Below, piece after piece: positions 58,800 through 64,000 of a stretch of DNA of 64,000 bases. The notes below the pieces were generated by a model that ran no database searches, was not told the origin of the DNA, and saw only the letters and a program-made list of their open reading frames with translations. The stretch spans positions 62,001-126,000 of the forward strand of contig NZ_BAXB01000004.1 of assembly GCF_000698145.1 (NCBI RefSeq). The letters run 5' to 3'. This stretch comes from Geomicrobium sp. JCM 19039. GTDB taxonomy: Bacteria > Bacillota > Bacilli > Bacillales > Marinococcaceae. How positions within the stretch are numbered: the stretch's first letter is position 1; every line of letters begins with the position of its first letter. The translations under genes and the position numbers were made by a program.

Positions 58800-59825
58800 T
58801 TATGTTTGTTCGTCTTCCGATGGTGCTGCATGATCTTGAATGGCGGATGGATCATAATCCAGGTCTAAATGGCGTCTTAGCATGTTTGATGCGTGTGCGA
58901 TTGACTGGTCATCCACAACGATGTATTCGGATCCTTCGATTCTTGTTGGTTCTCCTTCTAATTGAAACCGTTCCAACTCATCGAGTGATGACGCGTACGA
59001 ATGGAATGCTGTGAGTTGTTGAAACGACTCGAAATTATGACGCATATTGTTTTGGAGGTTATCAAACACTTGATTATAATTTCCGATGTTTGAGATGGAA
59101 GCGGCTTCTTGGATTAAAGCGACCATCACTTCCGTGTGACGTTCTCCTCTTGCAAGGACCCCGTCGGTTTGGCGGTGTCTCGCATACGCGAGCGCCTCCT
59201 CTCCGGAAAGGGTTTGTTCTCCTTGCTCGATGTAAATTTGATCGTGGTTACCATCGGCGTCTTGTTCACTAAAGGAAATATCAGAATCAATATCAATGCC
59301 TCCGAAAGTGTCAACAATATCTATGAATGCTTGAAAGTTTACCGTTACATAATAATCAATCGGAACATCTAGAAAGTTCTCAACCGTTTCAATGGCGAGG
59401 TTGTGACCGCCGTATGCATGGGCATGGTTGATCTTTTCATGACCAGGACGTTCTGGGATGTCAACATAGGAGTCGCGTGGGATGCTTAGCATTTTGACTG
59501 ACTGTTCTTCTTGATTAAATGTTGTCAAAATCATCGCATCACTAATTCCAGAAACTTCTCCGTCTCGATTGTCAACACCGAGAAATAAAACCGAAACGTT
59601 GTCGTCGGCGATGCTTCCTTCTTCTTGACCGTTCGGGTTATTTGATCGCTCAATTCGTTCAAATGTATCACCCATGAGACCGGTTGTTTGCTGCCACATC
59701 CATAACAATCCGAGACCTGCGGTCGCAAAGATCATAAATGCGCTAAGGAGGAGGAAGATGGCGAGTCGCTTCCTCCTCCGCTTCTTGCGCATCCTTATTC
59801 TAGATTTATGGGAACGCTCTTCCAT
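58800..59825 (-). CDS. LytR-CpsA-Psr (LCP) family glycopolymer ligase, copy 2
   Basis: A protein of 341 residues, uninterrupted: basic tail RMRKKRRRKR, one helix (about 18-40), LCP domain with NVSVLFLGVDNRDGEVSGIS, LSIPRDSYVDIPERPGHEK, NHAHAYGGHNLAIETVENF and ALAYARHRQTDGVLARGERH, then an acidic tail (ending PSEDEQT). Position next to yvyE and degSU matches the TagU/YvhJ locus of B. subtilis. ATG at 59825 after AAGGAGGAG. With copy 1 it may serve two polymers: teichoic acid and the SLH-binding polymer. Confidence 0.92.
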   Translation of the reverse strand: MEERSHKSRIRMRKKRRRKRLAIFLLLSAFMIFATAGLGLLWMWQQTTGLMGDTFERIERSNNPNGQEEGSIADDNVSVLFLGVDNRDGEVSGISDAMILTTFNQEEQSVKMLSIPRDSYVDIPERPGHEKINHAHAYGGHNLAIETVENFLDVPIDYYVTVNFQAFIDIVDTFGGIDIDSDISFSEQDADGNHDQIYIEQGEQTLSGEEALAYARHRQTDGVLARGERHTEVMVALIQEAASISNIGNYNQVFDNLQNNMRHNFESFQQLTAFHSYASSLDELERFQLEGEPTRIEGSEYIVVDDQSIAHASNMLRRHLDLDYDPSAIQDHAAPSEDEQT

Positions 59826-59895
59826 GCTTCTCCTCCTTCAAGACCGATATTTCATCATTTATTTCCCGGGAAATTTGTCAGATTGCGTCGAGCAG

Positions 59896-60527
59896 TTATC
59901 GATCTTCTTCTAAATAAGACGTTCCTTCTGCCTGAAAGGTTACGCGATCATTTGAAACTTCTACCAACCAGCTTTCAAAGGTGGACCTTTCTTCGAAAGG
60001 AACAGCGATGTGAAACGTGACTTGTTCATTATATTCAATGTCTGTCAGTAAATAGCTCGATTGCCGAATTTCATTTTCTAACTTACCGAGCAACTCATAC
60101 GTACATTCTACACGATAATTTTGCATCAATCGACGATTAACGACACCAATTTCTTCTGTTCCGAGTGAGACTGAACTTCCATAAGCGCGAATGAGCCTCC
60201 GGCACCAAGTTTGATGCCACCAAAGTAGCGGGTAACAACGACGACAGTATCTTTTAGGTTTTGCTTAAGGAGGACGTTAAGCATAGGGACACCGGCGGTG
60301 CCAGATGGCTCGCCATCATCATTTGCTTTTTGGATATCGTCGTTCTCACCAATCACATACGCAGAGCAATTATGAGCTGCGTTCCAATGGTCTTTCTTAA
60401 TCGCTTCAATAAATTCTTTCGCAGCATCTTCTGTTGACACACGCTTCATATGGGTAATGAAACGTGATTTTTGGATAGTCTGTTCGGCTGAGCCTGTTTT
60501 CTTGATCGTATAGTACGAATTGAGCAT
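59896..60527 (-). CDS. yvyE: YvyE/YigZ (IMPACT) family protein
   Basis: About 210 residues: the N-terminal IMPACT domain (KKSRFITHMKRVSTEDAA-type start, HNCSAYVIGEN, DDGEPSGTAGVPML, VVVTRYFGGIKLGAGG) and a C-terminal ferredoxin-like DUF1949 domain (YRVECTYELLGKLENEI onwards). One frame break near 60200. Role unclear; relatives are linked to translation and stress. In B. subtilis it neighbours degS as here. Confidence 0.85.
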
Positions 60528-60769
60528 AAAGTGGAAATTCCCCTTTCGAGACTGTAACTGCATTATAATCTTTTTGTAACACACGAAAAGCGATAAAAAT
60601 GATACTGTCAGACATGTCAGCAGTTTGTATTAGAACTGTCGCAGATTATGGTATTTCTTGAACTTTTCTTCTTATTAGCCGTTTAGACCCTGAAGAATGT
60701 GCTAAAATAATCATATCGAATCGTAGCAAGCTGTCAATTTTATCGATTCGAAAGACTGGTGGGTTTGGA

Positions 60770-61905
60770 TTGAGTTCAAAGAAATCGCTCGACCAAATCA
60801 TCGAGCAAATGATGGAAACTGTTAGAGACAGTAAAGAGCAAATCTTCGAGATTTGCGAGAAAACACGTAAGGAATATGCGGGGCTGGAAGTCGAATTAAA
60901 GGATCTTCGACTCAAAGTAGCGAGATTATTCGACAAACAGACTATAAGGAAATGCATGCACGATTAGCCCGCAATCGTCTTGCAGAAGTAAGTAAGGAAT
61001 TCGGTAAGTATAGTAATGAGGAAGTTCGCAAAGCTTATGAGCATGCTAACGAACATCAAATACAACTCGCAGTACTGAACCAAGAAGAAAAGCAACATCG
61101 AGAACGAAGGGACCACATTGAGCGAAGGTTGCTTGAATTAGAAGATACAATTTCACGAGCTGAGTTGCTTGTTGGACAAGTTTCAGTCGTTCATAACTTT
61201 CTCATCGGTGATTTGCGAGAAGTAGGAGAAATTGTTGAGGATGCGAAAGAAAAGCAAGAGTTTGGATTAAAGATTATTGAAGCTCAAGAAGCGGAACGAA
61301 AACGGGTCGCTAGAGATATTCATGACGGCCCTGCCCAATTACTTGCGAATGTTTTACTTCGCGCCGAGCTCATCGAACGGGCATATAATGATCAAGGAAT
61401 TGAAAGCGCACTGAAAGAAGTGAAAGATGTTCGACATGCGATTAAAGCGAGTCTCGCTGATGTGCGCCGGATCATATATGATTTAAGACCGATGGCTCTT
61501 GATGACCTTGGGCTCATTCCCACATTAAAGAAATATTTAAGTTCTGTATCCGAGCGTGTCGAGGATAAGACAGAAGTGCGCTTTATTGTGATCGGTAATG
61601 AGACGCGTATGGAACCAAATTTAGAAGTTGCTCTTTTTCGCCTCGTACAAGAAGCGGTCCAGAATGGTTTGAAACATGCAGAAGCCAATCAAATCTTAGT
61701 GAAGGTTCAAGTAACAACAGACCGAATCATGCTGATCATTTCAGATGACGGCAAAGGATTTGATCATACAGAAAAGAAAGATGACAGCTTTGGAATCATG
61801 GGCATGAAAGAACGTGTAAACATGCTTAAAGGTGAATTTGCGATCGAATCAGTGATGGGTCGAGGAACTAAACTCGTCATCACAGTGCCAACGAGCGATG
61901 ATTAG
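60770..61905 (+). CDS. degS: Sensor histidine kinase DegS
   Basis: Cytoplasmic kinase of about 378 residues: a long coiled-coil sensor part (residues 1-180), the HisKA_3 phosphoacceptor helix RKRVARDIHDGPAQLLANVL, then the ATPase domain (VQEAVQNGLKHAEANQI, SDDGKGFD, FGIMGMKERVNML). One frame break near 60945. The start is a TTG at 60770 after GGTGGG. It phosphorylates DegU, encoded 79 bases downstream, to control exoenzymes, motility and competence. Confidence 0.92.
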
Positions 61906-61984
61906 GAGAGAAGTTTGGCTTATAGTTTAACGCGATAAAAGGGTAAAGTGAATTTACCTGAAATGCGGAGAGGTGAGTTGAGTA

Positions 61985-62703
61985 ATGATAGAACAACAAC
62001 AAGATCAAATTAAACTACTATTAATTGATGATCATAAGTTATTCCGTGAAGGGGTTAAGCGGATATTAACGATGGAGCACGACTTTGATGTTGTAGCCGA
62101 AGGGGACGACGGTGGTGAAGCTGCTGACCTTGTTGCGAGACACCGTCCTGACGTTGTGCTCATGGACATTAATATGCCAGGAGTTAATGGGGTTGAAGCG
62201 ACAAAGCAATTAATTGAACGTTTTCCAGAAATTAAAGTGCTTATTCTGTCCATTCACGATGACGAAACGTACGTGACACATGTTCTAAAGACAGGGCTGC
62301 CGGCTACTTGTTAAAAGAAATGGATGCAGATGCTTTAATTGAAGCTGTGAAAGTTGTCGGCTCTGGTGGGGCGTACATTCACCCTAAGGTGACGCATAAC
62401 TTAATTAAAGAGTACAGAAGGTTAGCGTCTGGAAACGGTGCAAATGCGAACCATGACAGCCATGAAGTTGGGTTTCGAGAGGTCGAATACAGGAAACCTC
62501 TTCATATCTTAACGAGGCGTGAATGTGAAGTGTTGCAACTAATGACAGATGGCTTTAGCAACCGGATGATCGGTGAGGATCTGTATATTAGTGAGAAGAC
62601 CGTGAAGAACCACGTAAGTAACATTTTGCAGAAGATGAACGTGAACGACCGTACTCAAGCAGTTGTTGAATCAATTAAAAAAGGCTGGGTAAAGGTCCGG
62701 TAA
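61985..62703 (+). CDS. degU: Response regulator DegU
   Basis: NarL-type regulator of about 239 residues. Receiver: [13 protein letters not shown], phosphoacceptor Asp61 in [20 protein letters not shown]. LuxR-type DNA-binding domain: [20 protein letters not shown] then [17 protein letters not shown]. One frame break near 62295, at the AAGYLLKE segment. GGAGAGG-type site precedes the ATG. A terminator follows. Confidence 0.93.
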
Positions 62704-62707
62704 ATGA

Positions 62708-62746
62708 AAATGTCGAAGCATAATTATCTGCTTCGACATTTTTTTA
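62708..62746 (+). terminator. Terminator of degSU
   Basis: AAATGTCGAAGCA pairs perfectly with TGCTTCGACATTT over an eight-base loop, followed by TTTTA. Confidence 0.92.
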
Positions 62747-62819
62747 TGTAATAACTTTCAATTCAATTCAAAAGGCCTTATAGTTAACATAGGAACAAAA
62801 CTGAGAAGTGAGGTCCAGC

Positions 62820-63664
62820 ATGTCTAAAATAGCGATTGTTACCGACAGCACAGCGTACCTAGACGAAGATACCATTGAACGTTACAATATTACGGTTTTG
62901 CCTCTAAGTGTGAATTTTGGTGAGGAAACAATTGAAGAGACGGAGTTAACACCGGAAGCATTTTATGACAAAATGCGCAACGCTCCGGATCTACCAACAA
63001 CGTCCCAACCTGCATTGGGTCATTTCATCGAGAAGTTTGAGCAACTGTCAGAAGATCATGATGCGATTCTTTCTTTTCACCTATCGAGTGGGATTAGTGG
63101 CACATACCAGACGGCAGTGAGCGCTGCGCGTTCCATTGAGTCTGCGAAAGTGTATCCATTTGATAGTGAAATTAGTTGTGAGCCGCAAGCTTTTTACGTG
63201 AAACGAGCCGCAGAAATGGCCGAGCATGGTGACGATATTGACCAGATTTTTGCCAATTTGACAGAATTAAAACAAACAATGCGAGCGTACTTTATCGTTG
63301 ACGACCTTAATCATCTTCATCGCGGAGGCCGGTTAAGCAGTGCCAGCGCTTGATTGGTAGTGCATTGAAGATCAAGCCAATCCTAGCTTTTGAGAATAAA
63401 GTTATTGTTCCATACGAGAAGGTAAGGACATACAAGAAGGCGTTAAATCGTGTGCTTGAGATGTTAGATGAAACTGCGAAAAAAGGGCGGAAAATGAAAG
63501 CATGTGTCATTCATGCAAATGCCCCTGAAGAAGCGGAAAGAATAAAAGCGACGTTAGCGTCGAAGTACGATCAAATTGAAGTGTCTATTTCATACTTCGG
63601 CCCGGTCATTGGCACGCATCTTGGTGAGAAGTCCATTGGTCTTACGTGGTATGATTATGAATAA
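62820..63664 (+). CDS. DegV-family fatty-acid-binding protein
   Basis: About 281 residues: KIAIVTDSTAYLDEDTIERY, the lipid-phosphate site TTSQPALGHF and LSSGISGTYQTA, then LNHLHRGGRLS, with the second half after a frame break near 63345 (IGSALKIKPIL, IGTHLGEKSIGL). Corresponds to YviA of B. subtilis by position between degU and comFA. DegV proteins bind fatty acids and present them to fatty acid kinase. ATG at 62820. Confidence 0.9.
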
Positions 63665-63722
63665 AGGCAGTGTAAGCTGTCTCAGTTTATAAATCAGAAT
63701 ATTCTTTAATTGGAGGTGTCAG

Positions 63723-64000
63723 ATGATTTGTGCTTGGATTCGTTCTAGCCTACATGATCAACCGTTTATTGTGCCTGTAGATTGGATAGAAGCGGATGAT
63801 GAGCGACAATCATCACAAGGGTGTATCGCTGAACTTGAAGAACCAGACAAGTATACTTACACGGGACGCGTTCTGCTCATGAACGAATTAGAACACACAC
63901 AAACTGAAATTAGAGAACGTGTCCGATCTGGGGAATACATGCTTGTCCAAGGAATCTCCGTCCAAAAAGGGAGACGCCCGGAATGTCGTCGGTGTGGCAA
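63723..64000 (+). CDS. comFA: Competence helicase ComFA, N-terminal part (cut by window end)
   Basis: Open from the ATG at 63723 (GGAGGTG upstream) to the end, 92 residues. The visible part precedes the helicase core; it ends in RRPECRRCG, the first half of the four-Cys zinc site of ComFA. The call rests on this motif and on gene order (degS-degU-degV-comFA as in B. subtilis). ComFA is an ATPase helping pull transforming DNA into the cell. Confidence 0.8.
   Translation, partial: MICAWIRSSLHDQPFIVPVDWIEADDERQSSQGCIAELEEPDKYTYTGRVLLMNELEHTQTEIRERVRSGEYMLVQGISVQKGRRPECRRCG

Noticed and set aside
1-64000. tRNA, rRNA, transposase or prophage genes
   Set aside because: I looked for clover-leaf segments, rRNA words, DDE-type transposases and phage genes on both strands and saw none I could support.

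Overview
The window looks like the chromosome of a Gram-positive, S-layer-bearing member of the Bacillaceae, probably halophilic or alkaliphilic. Evidence: Shine-Dalgarno-led genes with many TTG/GTG starts, a T-box in front of argS, a CcpA-type cre site, acidic surface proteins, and B. subtilis-like order at the right end (yvyE and LCP genes, then degS-degU-degV/yviA-comFA). The lineage call is inference; no rRNA or tRNA gene is present to fix it.

Layout. 0-5 kb: 5-oxoprolinase genes pxpC-pxpA, a GNAT acetyltransferase, T-box-controlled argS and an HMG-CoA lyase. 5-12.3 kb: lactate utilisation (lutR regulator, lactate permease, lutABC) with a legible promoter, cre site and regulator palindrome. 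12.4-24.5 kb: housekeeping and accessory genes (hydrolase, dimethylargininase-like enzyme, short-chain fatty acid transporter, M42 peptidase, small membrane proteins, HemAT oxygen sensor, LytTR/DUF3021 pair, an AraC-type regulator with an unusual receiver, ssbB). 24.7-59.9 kb: a large cell-surface region. It holds gtaB, a DUF4956/VTC pair, tagO, a SpoIID-like protein, and a compact minus-strand polysaccharide operon (csaB, polymerase/ligase, glycosyltransferases, flippase, ugd, SLH lipoprotein). It continues with an SLH-anchored phosphodiester glycosidase, a TPR lipoprotein-secA2-slaP-cotH operon, an SH3b amidase, an SLH-CAP protein, a second cotH and two LCP ligases. 59.9-64 kb: yvyE, degS, degU, degV and the start of comFA.

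How the surface region may work (inference from families): GtaB and Ugd supply UDP-glucose and UDP-glucuronate. TagO primes a lipid carrier, the glycosyltransferases, flippase and polymerase build a secondary wall polymer, CsaB pyruvylates it, and LCP enzymes attach it to peptidoglycan. SLH proteins bind the pyruvylated polymer. SecA2/SlaP would export S-layer proteins. Two large membrane-anchored CotH-type kinases, one apparently in the secA2-slaP operon, suggest phosphorylation of surface proteins. A VTC/DUF4956 pair nearby could add polyphosphate chemistry.

Two cautions. First, more than 30 single-base frame breaks fall in otherwise well-conserved genes, including secA2, ugd, degS and degU. 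This is best read as indel error in the sequence, so split genes are annotated here as one CDS each. Second, the long spacers at 6.3-7.5, 25.6-26.4 and 39.4-41.1 kb are not empty: they share several families of decayed dispersed repeats, mostly in opposite orientation, which I could align by eye.
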